Positions 47,001 to 54,208 of a stretch of DNA of 64,000 nt are shown here, one piece after another (the first letter of the stretch is position 1; each line of letters begins with the position of its first letter). Origin of the DNA: a virus; the IMG/VR virus record IMGVR_UViG_3300008113_000010, positions 62,001-126,000 of that record. The stretch is one strand, 5' to 3'. The translations under genes and the position numbers were made by a program. The notes under the pieces were generated by a model. That model saw nothing but the letters and a program-made list of their open reading frames with translations. It had not been told where the DNA came from and did no database searches.

Positions 47001-49799
47001 TCTTCGACAGGAGCATTGACATTATATGTGTTGGAAATAAACGGAACAGGAACATTCAATAGTTGGACAACCAATTTGGATGGTGCAACAGGTGGAAACG
47101 GTTCATCTGGAACTTCAGGTTCATCTGGAACTTCAGGTTCTTCTGGAACATCAGGTTCTTCCGGAACTTCAGGCTCGAGTGGTTCTTCAGGTTCTTCCGG
47201 AACAAGTGGAACATCTGGCTCTTCAGGGACATCAGGTTCAAGCGGTTCTTCAGGTTCTTCTGGAACAAGTGGAACATCAGGTTCTTCTGGAACAAGTGGA
47301 ACATCAGGCTCATCTGGTTCAAGCGGTTCATCAGGGACCTCAGGAACAAACGGAACATCGGGAACAAGTGGAACATCAGGTTCGTCAGGTTCAAGTGGTT
47401 CATCAGGAACAAGCGGAACATCTGGCTCTTCAGGGACATCAGGTTCAAGTGGTAGCTCAGGTTCATCAGGAACCTCTGGAACAAATGGAACTTCTGGGAC
47501 ATCAGGAACAAGTGGAACTTCAGGTTCTTCGGGTAGCTCAGGTTCATCAGGCACAAGTGGAACATCTGGTTCATCTGGAACATCAGGAACATCTGGTTCG
47601 AGTGGAAGTTCAGGTTCTTCAGGAACATCTGGAACAAATGGAACTTCTGGAACTAGCGGAACTTCAGGTTCTTCAGGTTCAAGTGGTTCATCTGGAACTA
47701 GCGGAACATCAGGTTCTTCAGGTTCTTCGGGAACGAGCGGAACTTCAGGTTCTTCAGGTTCAAGTGGTTCATCTGGGACTTCTGGAACAAACGGAACATC
47801 GGGAACAAGCGGAACATCTGGCTCTAGTGGCTCATCTGGTTCATCGGGAACAAGTGGAACTTCAGGTTCTTCAGGGACATCAGGTTCTTCGGGTAGCTCA
47901 GGTTCGAGCGGAACATCTGGCACAAATGGTACATCTGGAACTAGCGGAACATCAGGTTCTTCTGGTAGTTCAGGTTCATCGGGCACAAGTGGAACATCAG
48001 GCTCCTCTGGTACTAGTGGAACATCTGGTTCAAGCGGTTCAAGTGGTTCATCAGGAACATCTGGAACGAACGGAACATCTGGAACAAGTGGAACATCTGG
48101 TTCAAGTGGTTCATCTGGCTCTTCTGGAACAAGCGGAACATCAGGTTCATCTGGAACCTCAGGCTCAAGTGGTTCCTCAGGCTCTTCTGGAACAAGTGGA
48201 ACAAACGGAACATCTGGAACTAGCGGAACTTCAGGTTCTTCAGGAAGCTCAGGTTCTTCTGGAACGTCTGGAACATCGGGTTCATCGGGAACAAGTGGAA
48301 CATCTGGTTCAAGTGGAAGTTCAGGTTCAAGCGGAACATCTGGAACAAACGGAACATCTGGAACTAGCGGAACTTCAGGTTCTTCGGGAAGTTCAGGTTC
48401 GAGTGGAACTAGCGGAACTTCAGGTTCTTCAGGTAGTTCAGGGACAAGCGGAACTTCGGGTTCTTCAGGTAGTTCAGGTTCAAGTGGAACTGACGGAACA
48501 TCAGGAACAAGCGGAACATCAGGTTCTTCAGGTTCGAGTGGTTCATCAGGAACAAGTGGAACATCGGGCTCTTCTGGAACAAGCGGAACATCAGGTTCTT
48601 CGGGAAGTTCAGGCTCAAGCGGAACATCTGGAACAAATGGAACATCTGGAACATCAGGTTCATCAGGTTCAAGTGGTTCATCAGGAACAAGTGGAACATC
48701 AGGTTCATCAGGGACAAGTGGAACATCTGGCTCATCTGGTTCAAGTGGTTCGTCAGGAACTTCTGGAACTAATGGAACATCTGGAACAAGCGGAACATCA
48801 GGTTCATCTGGAAGTTCAGGTTCATCTGGAACAAGTGGAACATCTGGCTCATCTGGAACAAGTGGAACATCTGGCTCATCTGGTTCAAGTGGTTCGTCAG
48901 GAACTTCTGGAACAAATGGAACATCTGGAACATCAGGTTCATCTGGAAGTTCAGGTTCATCTGGAACTAGCGGAACATCAGGTTCTTCTGGAACAAGTGG
49001 AACGTCAGGTTCGAGCGGAACATCAGGTTCATCTGGAACAAGTGGAACATCAGGCTCATCAGGTTCTTCGGGAACTAGTGGAACATCAGGTTCTTCGGGA
49101 ACTAGCGGAACATCAGGTTCTTCGGGAACTAGTGGAACATCAGGTTCTTCGGGAACTAGCGGAACATCAGGTTCTTCGGGAACTAGTGGAACATCAGGTT
49201 CCTCGGGAACTAGTGGAACATCAGGTTCTTCGGGAACTAGCGGAACATCAGGTTCTTCGGGAACTAGTGGAACATCAGGTTCCTCTGGCACAAGTGGAAC
49301 ATCAGGTTCTTCTGGACTCGGGACAATCAACAACAACGTTAATGACTATGTCCTTACTGCGACAGGAACCGCAGGAACAATCAATGGTGAACAAAACCTT
49401 CAGTTTGATGGTTCAACACTCAAAGTGACTGGTGACACTAATATAACAGGAGCATTAACAGCGGCTTCTAAATCATTCGATATTCCTCACCCTACAAAAG
49501 AAGGTTGGAGATTAAGATATGGTGTGTTGGAGGGTCCTGAACATGGTGTTTATTTCAGAGGTAGAGTTCAAGGAAACGTAATAGAATTACCTCATTATTG
49601 GATAGGATTAGTAAAAGAGGAATCGATTTCGGTATCATTAACACCAATTGGTGTTTCTAATACACACTTTGTTGTCAAAATTGAAGATAATAAAGTCTTC
49701 ATAGACTCTCAAAGTTCTCATATCGACGCGTTCTTTATGATAAATGCTGAGAGAAAAGACGTAGAAAAAGTATTACTCGAGTATCGTCCAATAGTATAA
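44100..49799 (+). CDS. 1899-aa Gly-X-Y (collagen-like) Ser/Thr-rich fibre
   Basis: Residues 1-49 are a short attachment-like N-terminus (MATTRITDLPIVLSAAPDDR). Three long blocks then follow in which glycine occupies every third position: G-T-S, G-S-S, G-T-D, G-I-D and G-T-N triplets, so X and Y are nearly always Thr, Ser, Asp, Asn or Ile, and I see no proline inside the blocks. Two islands interrupt them: one resembling a small carbohydrate-binding module (KGAYVSGTTYMDGDMVIDG, then SGWILLNG) and one beta domain (LTLSANTSLTTSTGLSYTIA). The C-terminal 160 residues (SFDIPHPTKEGWRLRYGVLE, GPEHGVYFRGRVQGN, VIELPHYWIGLV) form a conserved tail-fibre C-terminal domain. A long fibre shaft is inferred, either triple-helical or a related extended fold. 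The Ser/Thr content makes it a prime candidate for O-glycosylation. It has a late promoter-like box and ends at a bidirectional terminator. Confidence 0.75.
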   Translation: MATTRITDLPIVLSAAPDDRLYIVTDYTGGTSGTSGQITFSALTESITGGTSGTSGTSGSSGSSGIDGTSGSSGINGTSGSSGTSGVDGTSGTSGLDGTSGSSGTSGIDGTSGTSGIDGTSGTSGLDGTSGTSGSSGTSGIDGTSGTSGVDGTSGSSGIDGTSGTSGIDGTSGTSGIDGTSGTSGLDGTSGSSGTSGLDGTSGTSGIDGTSGTSGIDGTSGSSGSSGSSGTDGSSGTSGTSGSSGSSGTDGTSGTSGIDGTSGTSGIDGTSGTSGIDGTSGTSGISGTSGSSGSSGTSGTSGSSGTSGIDGTSGSSGTSGIDGTSGTSGIDGTSGTSGLDGTSGTSGIDGTSGSSGTSGIDGTSGTSGIDGTSGTSGTSGSSGSSGTSGMDGTSGTSGTSGSSGSSGSSGTSGTSGSSGSSGTDGSSGTSGTSGSSGSSGTDGSSGTSGTSGSSGSSGSSGSSGTSGSSGTSGIDGTSGSSGSSGTSGTSGSSGTSGTDGTSGTSGTSGSSGSSGTDGTSGTSGTSGSSGSSGTSGTSGSSGSSGSSGSSGTDGSSGTSGTSGSSGSSGSSGTSGTSGSSGSSGSSGSSGTSGSSGTSGIDGTSGSSGSSGTDGTSGSSGSSGLSGVNGTSGTSGSSGTSGSSGTSPFKGAYVSGTTYMDGDMVIDGLFSYQSTINNNTNEPSSLSGWILLNGLDGSSGSSGTSGSSGISGTDGTSGTSGTSGSSGSSGSSGTSGTSGSSGTSGSSGSSGSSGTSGTDGTSGTSGTSGSSGSSGSSGTSGTSGSSGTSGSSGSSGSSGTSGTNGTSGTSGTSGSSGSSGSSGTSGTSGSSGSSGTSGTSGSSGSSGSSGTSGTDGTSGTSGTSGSSGSSGSSGTSGTSGSSGTSGTSGSSGSSGSSGTSGTNGTSGTSGISAQYSGTSTTSIDLSTLTLSANTSLTTSTGLSYTIAQHLIVSNSLANHFHGDVVSYDSSTGALTLYVLEINGTGTFNSWTTNLDGATGGNGSSGTSGSSGTSGSSGTSGSSGTSGSSGSSGSSGTSGTSGSSGTSGSSGSSGSSGTSGTSGSSGTSGTSGSSGSSGSSGTSGTNGTSGTSGTSGSSGSSGSSGTSGTSGSSGTSGSSGSSGSSGTSGTNGTSGTSGTSGTSGSSGSSGSSGTSGTSGSSGTSGTSGSSGSSGSSGTSGTNGTSGTSGTSGSSGSSGSSGTSGTSGSSGSSGTSGTSGSSGSSGSSGTSGTNGTSGTSGTSGSSGSSGSSGTSGTSGSSGTSGSSGSSGSSGTSGTNGTSGTSGTSGSSGSSGSSGTSGTSGSSGTSGTSGSSGSSGSSGTSGTNGTSGTSGTSGSSGSSGSSGTSGTSGSSGTSGSSGSSGSSGTSGTNGTSGTSGTSGSSGSSGSSGTSGTSGSSGTSGTSGSSGSSGSSGTSGTNGTSGTSGTSGSSGSSGSSGTSGTSGSSGSSGTSGTSGSSGSSGSSGTDGTSGTSGTSGSSGSSGSSGTSGTSGSSGTSGTSGSSGSSGSSGTSGTNGTSGTSGSSGSSGSSGTSGTSGSSGTSGTSGSSGSSGSSGTSGTNGTSGTSGTSGSSGSSGSSGTSGTSGSSGTSGTSGSSGSSGSSGTSGTNGTSGTSGSSGSSGSSGTSGTSGSSGTSGTSGSSGTSGSSGTSGTSGSSGSSGTSGTSGSSGTSGTSGSSGTSGTSGSSGTSGTSGSSGTSGTSGSSGTSGTSGSSGTSGTSGSSGTSGTSGSSGTSGTSGSSGLGTINNNVNDYVLTATGTAGTINGEQNLQFDGSTLKVTGDTNITGALTAASKSFDIPHPTKEGWRLRYGVLEGPEHGVYFRGRVQGNVIELPHYWIGLVKEESISVSLTPIGVSNTHFVVKIEDNKVFIDSQSSHIDAFFMINAERKDVEKVLLEYRPIV
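44247..46037 (+). repeat. Gly-X-Y block 1
   Basis: About 199 triplets starting at the Gly of GTS. G-I-D, G-L-D and G-V-D triplets are common in the first half, and G-S-S/G-T-D in the second. Confidence 0.85.
46038..46175 (+). other. Island 1: CBM5/12-like insert in the fibre
   Basis: A 46-residue break in the Gly-X-Y pattern with Tyr-x-x-Gly-Asp-x-Val, Ser-Tyr-Gln-Ser and Trp-Ile-Leu, the spacing of small chitin/carbohydrate-binding modules found in phage fibres. A role in receptor binding or trimer registration is possible. Confidence 0.5.
46176..46832 (+). repeat. Gly-X-Y block 2
   Basis: About 73 triplets, mostly G-T-S and G-S-S with G-T-D/G-T-N at intervals. Confidence 0.85.
46833..47081 (+). 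other. Island 2: beta domain in the fibre
   Basis: About 83 residues without the triplet pattern (strands in TTSIDLSTLTLSAN and GDVVSYDSSTGALTLYVLEI, closing in Trp-Thr-Thr-Asn-Leu-Asp-Gly). Many phage fibres have a similar unnamed module before a Gly-rich shaft. Confidence 0.5.
47082..49319 (+). repeat. Gly-X-Y block 3
   Basis: About 746 residues, the longest block, largely G-T-S/G-S-S with G-T-N-type triplets spaced roughly every 30-40 residues. It ends just before the conserved C-terminal domain. Confidence 0.85.
49062..49304 (+). repeat. 27-base near-identical tandem array
   Basis: Nine units of 27 bases (coding Gly-Ser-Ser-Gly-Thr-Ser-Gly-Thr-Ser), starting GGTTCTTCGGGAACTAG and continuing in register. 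Units differ mainly at one position (AGT or AGC); unit 6 has CCTCG and unit 9 diverges further. A tenth partial unit follows. The rest of the fibre encodes the same peptide with scrambled codons, so this stretch looks recently amplified. Confidence 0.85.
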
Positions 49800-49814
49800 G
49801 GAATAAAAAAATAC

Positions 49815-49846
49815 AAAAACGCACTCAATAAAATGGGTGCGTTTTT
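49815..49846 (+). terminator. Bidirectional terminator between convergent genes
   Basis: A 10-bp stem (AAAAACGCAC at 49815-49824 with GTGCGTTTTT at 49837-49846) with an A-run before and a T-run after, so it works for both strands. The + strand fibre stops at 49799, and the minus-strand methyltransferase stop (49848-49850) lies at the end of the T-run. Confidence 0.85.
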
Positions 49847-49847
49847 T

Positions 49848-50522
49848 TTATTTACTATTGTCAATATAAATCATTACTTCGTTATAATAAGGGATAAAAT
49901 TATCATTCCATATTTGCCAAGTTATATCAATTCCATCAAAAGAAATTACTTTAAAGTTAGGAAAAACCCTCAAATACACATCTCTAAAAATTCTGAATTT
50001 TTCTTTCATCCAAGGCTGGCCAAGGTGCCACTCACCAACAATTTTTCTGACATTATTTTTTATCCAAAACAAATTTTCAATTGTGAATATATCATATTCG
50101 CCTGATTCACAATCAGTTTTAAGAAAGTCAATTTTTTTAATATTATAATCCTCAATTACCTTTGAGAATGTTGTTGAATATAGTTTATAACCACCAGTCA
50201 AATCAAAAACATCAGTGAAATTAAATTCACCTATTGAACTCGAAATACCTTTATTTATTGCGGTTACATTTCCGTGTCTTGTATTTAATAACAAAGTTTT
50301 GAATTCTTCAAAACTAGGCTCAAAAGCAAATACGTGAGAAGGATTCTTTGATAATATTGAATATGTGAAAGGACCTAAACTAGCCCCAATATCGAAAACA
50401 ATATCGCCCTCTTCAACCTCAAAAAATCTTTCGTAAATCCTGTCAACAAATATTTCTTGTTCCACAGTTTCTCTAAAACCATCGTAACATTTAGGTTCCC
50501 ATATAAAATTTTCTATACTCAT
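49848..50522 (-). CDS. FkbM-family methyltransferase
   Basis: A 224-residue protein. I start at the ATG at 50522-50520 (MSIENFIWEP), which overlaps the upstream stop in the four-base ATGA pattern used throughout this operon; a longer start at 50579 would overlap by 61 bases. VFDIGASLGPFTYSIL is the SAM-binding Gly-rich loop and VFAFEPSFEEFKTLLLN carries the acidic residue that binds the SAM ribose. KIDFLKTDCESGEYDIF is the conserved Asp-x-Glu-Gly-like block of FkbM proteins. These enzymes O-methylate sugars or natural products. Placed last in an operon of glycosyltransferases, it may methylate the sugars added to the fibres; the substrate is inferred. Confidence 0.82.
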   Translation of the reverse strand: MSIENFIWEPKCYDGFRETVEQEIFVDRIYERFFEVEEGDIVFDIGASLGPFTYSILSKNPSHVFAFEPSFEEFKTLLLNTRHGNVTAINKGISSSIGEFNFTDVFDLTGGYKLYSTTFSKVIEDYNIKKIDFLKTDCESGEYDIFTIENLFWIKNNVRKIVGEWHLGQPWMKEKFRIFRDVYLRVFPNFKVISFDGIDITWQIWNDNFIPYYNEVMIYIDNSK

Positions 50523-53500
50523 TTCAATAAATTTTGAATTTGATTTATTACCATACTTGGTGTTATTGAAGTGTGACACTCAAATTGTCTTGGTGTTCCT
50601 TTGTGAATTGGACACCAATCCCAATCACCTTTATCGAACTTGAAGTTGGGGTTATTCCAACATCCATTACAGACTGATTTGTTTATAATTCGGGTGCAGT
50701 TTGTGGTAAATTCGTGGTCGGGTTCAGTAAAATTACTAATCATCACAACGTGTTTACCCATTGCCCAAGACAACCAAGAAAGTCCACTTGATAAACCTAT
50801 GAAAAATTCACTATGATGTATTACATTCATGGTATTACCAATTGAACTATCTGAAATTTGTGTAACATTTCTGAACTCATTTTTTTCTTTTGATACGTTT
50901 ATTACTTTGAAACCTAAATCTACTAAGTAATCAATTAGTTCTTGCCAATATTCTTTTTTCCAAAATTTTAAACCTGAGGTGGAATTGGTTGCGATACTTA
51001 TATATTTTTCATCAAAAGGTCTTCGATAAACGTTAAAATTAATTCGTGGTTTTATTTCTTCAAATTCCAAACCTAAGATGTTTGTTGCTGCTTTTTGGAG
51101 AGGAATTGTATTCGGGATTACTGGTTCCATATTTTCATTATAAAACCAACCAATGGAGTATTGTGCATGAATGTCTTTTACAACATTCCCTGGTTCTATG
51201 AATTCTATCTCAGGGTAAACTTCTTTGAATAACTTATTCCAAAATGTGGAAAGAATAATTTTACAATTATGTTTCTTTTGAAACTCCAAAACATAAGGCA
51301 CCCAAGCAATGTTGTCACCTAAAGATTTACTATCAAAATTTATAAACACTCTTTTGTCTTTCAAATCTAATTTCGAGTCATATATTAGTGTTTCTTCTTC
51401 GTAAACCTTAGTTCTCCAATTTGTAAAATATTGTCTGTTAAGTTTTACCCAACAGTTGGAATCTATTTTATTTTCATAATGAATTACCCCTTTATCATCA
51501 ATGAATTGAACCAAAAACTTAGAACTTGAATCCCCTTTAATTTCTAAAAAAGGTTGTCTTATAAAATATTGAGTAATTTGTATATTATTCTTTGATGATT
51601 TTTGAATCTTTATATCCATAGTTTTTAACTTCTCATAAAACTTTTTATGAGATAAAGCAAAGTTCTGAGATTGGTCATGACTAACTTCATAGTCTCTTGA
51701 GATTCCATTGTATTTTAACTCACGAATTATGTTTGACGTTTTCTCACAATCATCATCAATTGGTGTGATGTATGGTGTAAACATATCATAATATTGTGTA
51801 AGATTTCTAGAAAGAATTTTTAAACCATAAGAAGCGGCTTCCCTAAGAACAAGGGGATTACATTCAATTGTGGAGTTAAATAAAAATATGTCTGATGCTT
51901 TCATAAACAAATCCACATCACTCCTTTCACCCCAAATTTTTACATTTGATGGTAAATTCATCATCAGAGGTTTCCAATAACTTTCGAAATTTGATGCTTG
52001 ATTTCCTATGAAATGAAACTCTATATCTTCACCTTGTAGATATCTTGCGATTTCGATGCCCTCTCCTTGATTTTTTCCTTGAGTCCAAAGTCCAACGTTT
52101 ATCACATGGGTTTTATTAAGGTCTAAACCAAGTTTTAACCTTGCGTGTTCTTTTTGTTCTTCGGTAACAAATTTTCGGTCAATAGGGTATTCAAAAAATT
52201 CATAATAAGAATTTTCATTTTTGAATTGAACCTTCGGATGATGGGGAGAACAGAAGGCGTAAGCGTCGGGATGAAAATGTCTATTCTCAGGATTAAAATG
52301 AATATTATGACAGGTCTCGACAATTTTCCAAGTTCTGTTGTTATCAAAAAGTGCATTTAAGACATTTATTGATACTCGATTGAAACTATCAAACCCCTCA
52401 AGTATTTCGTCAACATGAACAATATCAATTGAATTATCTTTTATAATTTGAATTAACTTCAGAGAATTTTCATCATTATGATTTCCCAAAGTGTTTAATG
52501 TCCAATATCTGTTATCGGGTATAATTTGTTTTATTTTTTCTTTTTGAACCACATACCAAGTTGAGTAAAGACAATACTCAACAACATATAATTCTACCTC
52601 AGGGTAATATTCTTGTAGGGTTTCGATTCTTTTCAATAAGTAAGCTGGCATACCACCAGTTGAAAGGTGAGGTGCTAAGTATAAAATTCTAAGTTTTTCC
52701 TTGTTATATTTTTTGATTTCATCTACCATCTCTCTCATCATGTTTGGATTTTTTTCACCATGAAAAAACAGGAGATGATTTTTTTCTTCAGGAACTCTTA
52801 ACCATTCACCGATGTGGTTTCTGATACCCTTTCCTTTATATTCTACTTGGGTATACATTTTCTCAACCGTTTCTAATCTCCCATTGACATAGACATAGGG
52901 AAGACCCTTATCTATATTGTATTTCCATAATAGAACGTTACAAATAGTCTCCTCATTATACGGAGCATAATGACTAACATTTTTCAGGACTTTTGGGTGT
53001 GAGCACATCCAATACCATTCCTCCAAAAACTCGATGGTATTTTGACCTGAAACGAAATATCCTGTTTGTCTATAGTTTTTTCTGACCGATTGGTCAACAC
53101 CAAACAAGACACAGGTATCGTGTTCCAAAGTTGTTTCCATTCCACCTCCGAATCCTCCTCCTCCACCTCTACCATCGTATTTCAAAAAATCGTATATCCC
53201 TTCAACAAAATATGGGTGAGATGAATTTTCATCATAATATGAAAATATAGTATCAACGTTAGGGGTTGCGATTGAATCGCTGTCAACATAACAAACAATA
53301 TTTGAATATTTTTCTAAAGCATCTTTGATAATCAGAGGTCTTTGAGATAAAATTTTATAAATTATTGGATTTTTTCTATCTATGTAAAAGTTGTCCCTTT
53401 CCTTAATATACATGTTATTTGAAGTAGGTTCGATATCTATAGACCAATTTAAAGTCTTGGTATTTTCTACTTCAACAGTTCTGTTTGAATTTATTAAATA

Positions 53501-54208
53501 AACCAATATTGGTAGTTTACTAAATTGTCTTATTGATTTTGCACATTCAGTTACAATATCAAAGTAATTTTCGGTTGAATATAAGACATAAGATTTGTCA
53601 AATTCAGACTCTGTTTTGATGTTCAATATAACGTCTTCCTCCAAATAAGTTACATTATAATTTGATAATTGATTTATAATTTTATCTAATTCAATTTTAT
53701 TTGATGTTTCATTGTATTCGAATTCAATTTTAGATGCGAAAAGATTATGATTCAGTCTACATTGTTCGAGATACCCTTTTAAAATTATATGTTCATGACC
53801 TTCAGTGTCAATTTTTAAATAATCAATTGAACCTATATTGTATTTTTCTATTAAAGTTTTCCAAGATATAGTTGGGACTTTATCAATTTTTACCAACTTG
53901 TTATATGTTTCATCACCAATTTTTTTCTTTGTAAATTCATGAGGACCATTAACAGAGTTACATCCTCTAATCCAATAGGGAAGATTGTATTTTTCTAAAT
54001 CTTTAGATTCTATATGATATATTTCAATAGTATCGTCTGTATCAGAAAGAGCCGCATTGACTTTTTGAACTTTGGGTTTATTAGGTAATCTATCGAGATA
54101 TTCTGAAATGGGTTCGATACTGAGTCCGACAGTTTGGTCATCAGCAGATTGAATTAGAGTCATGAAGTCTGATGTTCCGACCTCTATAAAGTTGTATCTT
54201 ATACTCAT
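50519..54208 (-). CDS. Four-domain glycosylation fusion: FkbM methyltransferase + GT-A + GT4 + TibC-like heptosyltransferase
   Basis: A 1229-residue protein. Residues about 1-200 are an FkbM-type methyltransferase (FIEVGTSDF loop, LSIEPISEYL, IDYLKIDTEGHE). About 215-470 look like a GT-A nucleotide-sugar transferase with the DxD motif CYVDSDSIATPN (near 306) and an odd Gly run (GGGGGFGGG). About 500-850 look like a GT4 enzyme (RILYLAPHLSTGGMPAYLL; then FNSTIECNPLVLREAASYGL). About 948-1229 resemble bacterial autotransporter heptosyltransferases (TibC/AAH type): SKSLGDNIAWVPYVLEF, then HHSEFFIGLSSGLSWLSWAM and the four-cysteine metal finger CNGC (about 1178), WCP and FEC (about 1208). TibC adds heptose to Ser/Thr of autotransporter repeats. 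Here the flanking + strand genes encode Ser/Thr-rich fibres. ATGA overlaps at both ends show tight coupling. Confidence 0.75.
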   Translation of the reverse strand: MSIRYNFIEVGTSDFMTLIQSADDQTVGLSIEPISEYLDRLPNKPKVQKVNAALSDTDDTIEIYHIESKDLEKYNLPYWIRGCNSVNGPHEFTKKKIGDETYNKLVKIDKVPTISWKTLIEKYNIGSIDYLKIDTEGHEHIILKGYLEQCRLNHNLFASKIEFEYNETSNKIELDKIINQLSNYNVTYLEEDVILNIKTESEFDKSYVLYSTENYFDIVTECAKSIRQFSKLPILVYLINSNRTVEVENTKTLNWSIDIEPTSNNMYIKERDNFYIDRKNPIIYKILSQRPLIIKDALEKYSNIVCYVDSDSIATPNVDTIFSYYDENSSHPYFVEGIYDFLKYDGRGGGGGFGGGMETTLEHDTCVLFGVDQSVRKNYRQTGYFVSGQNTIEFLEEWYWMCSHPKVLKNVSHYAPYNEETICNVLLWKYNIDKGLPYVYVNGRLETVEKMYTQVEYKGKGIRNHIGEWLRVPEEKNHLLFFHGEKNPNMMREMVDEIKKYNKEKLRILYLAPHLSTGGMPAYLLKRIETLQEYYPEVELYVVEYCLYSTWYVVQKEKIKQIIPDNRYWTLNTLGNHNDENSLKLIQIIKDNSIDIVHVDEILEGFDSFNRVSINVLNALFDNNRTWKIVETCHNIHFNPENRHFHPDAYAFCSPHHPKVQFKNENSYYEFFEYPIDRKFVTEEQKEHARLKLGLDLNKTHVINVGLWTQGKNQGEGIEIARYLQGEDIEFHFIGNQASNFESYWKPLMMNLPSNVKIWGERSDVDLFMKASDIFLFNSTIECNPLVLREAASYGLKILSRNLTQYYDMFTPYITPIDDDCEKTSNIIRELKYNGISRDYEVSHDQSQNFALSHKKFYEKLKTMDIKIQKSSKNNIQITQYFIRQPFLEIKGDSSSKFLVQFIDDKGVIHYENKIDSNCWVKLNRQYFTNWRTKVYEEETLIYDSKLDLKDKRVFINFDSKSLGDNIAWVPYVLEFQKKHNCKIILSTFWNKLFKEVYPEIEFIEPGNVVKDIHAQYSIGWFYNENMEPVIPNTIPLQKAATNILGLEFEEIKPRINFNVYRRPFDEKYISIATNSTSGLKFWKKEYWQELIDYLVDLGFKVINVSKEKNEFRNVTQISDSSIGNTMNVIHHSEFFIGLSSGLSWLSWAMGKHVVMISNFTEPDHEFTTNCTRIINKSVCNGCWNNPNFKFDKGDWDWCPIHKGTPRQFECHTSITPSMVINQIQNLLK

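Noticed and set aside
44177-49336. Very long antisense open frames (622, 281 and 780 residues) rich in Pro, Glu, Val and Asp
   Set aside because: They are shadows of the Gly-X-Y fibre. The complement of GGN-ACN/TCN-TCN codons contains few stops, so open frames appear automatically. The islands and C-terminal domain are clearly coded on the + strand.
45118-49428. Long + strand frames in another phase (134, 119, 217 and 782 residues) rich in Gln, Val, Glu, Leu and His
   Set aside because: They are out-of-phase reading of the same repeats, with no domain content.
50523-50579. Longer start for the last methyltransferase
   Set aside because: It would overlap the upstream gene by 61 bases, while the ATG at 50522 gives the same four-base ATGA overlap as the other operon junction.
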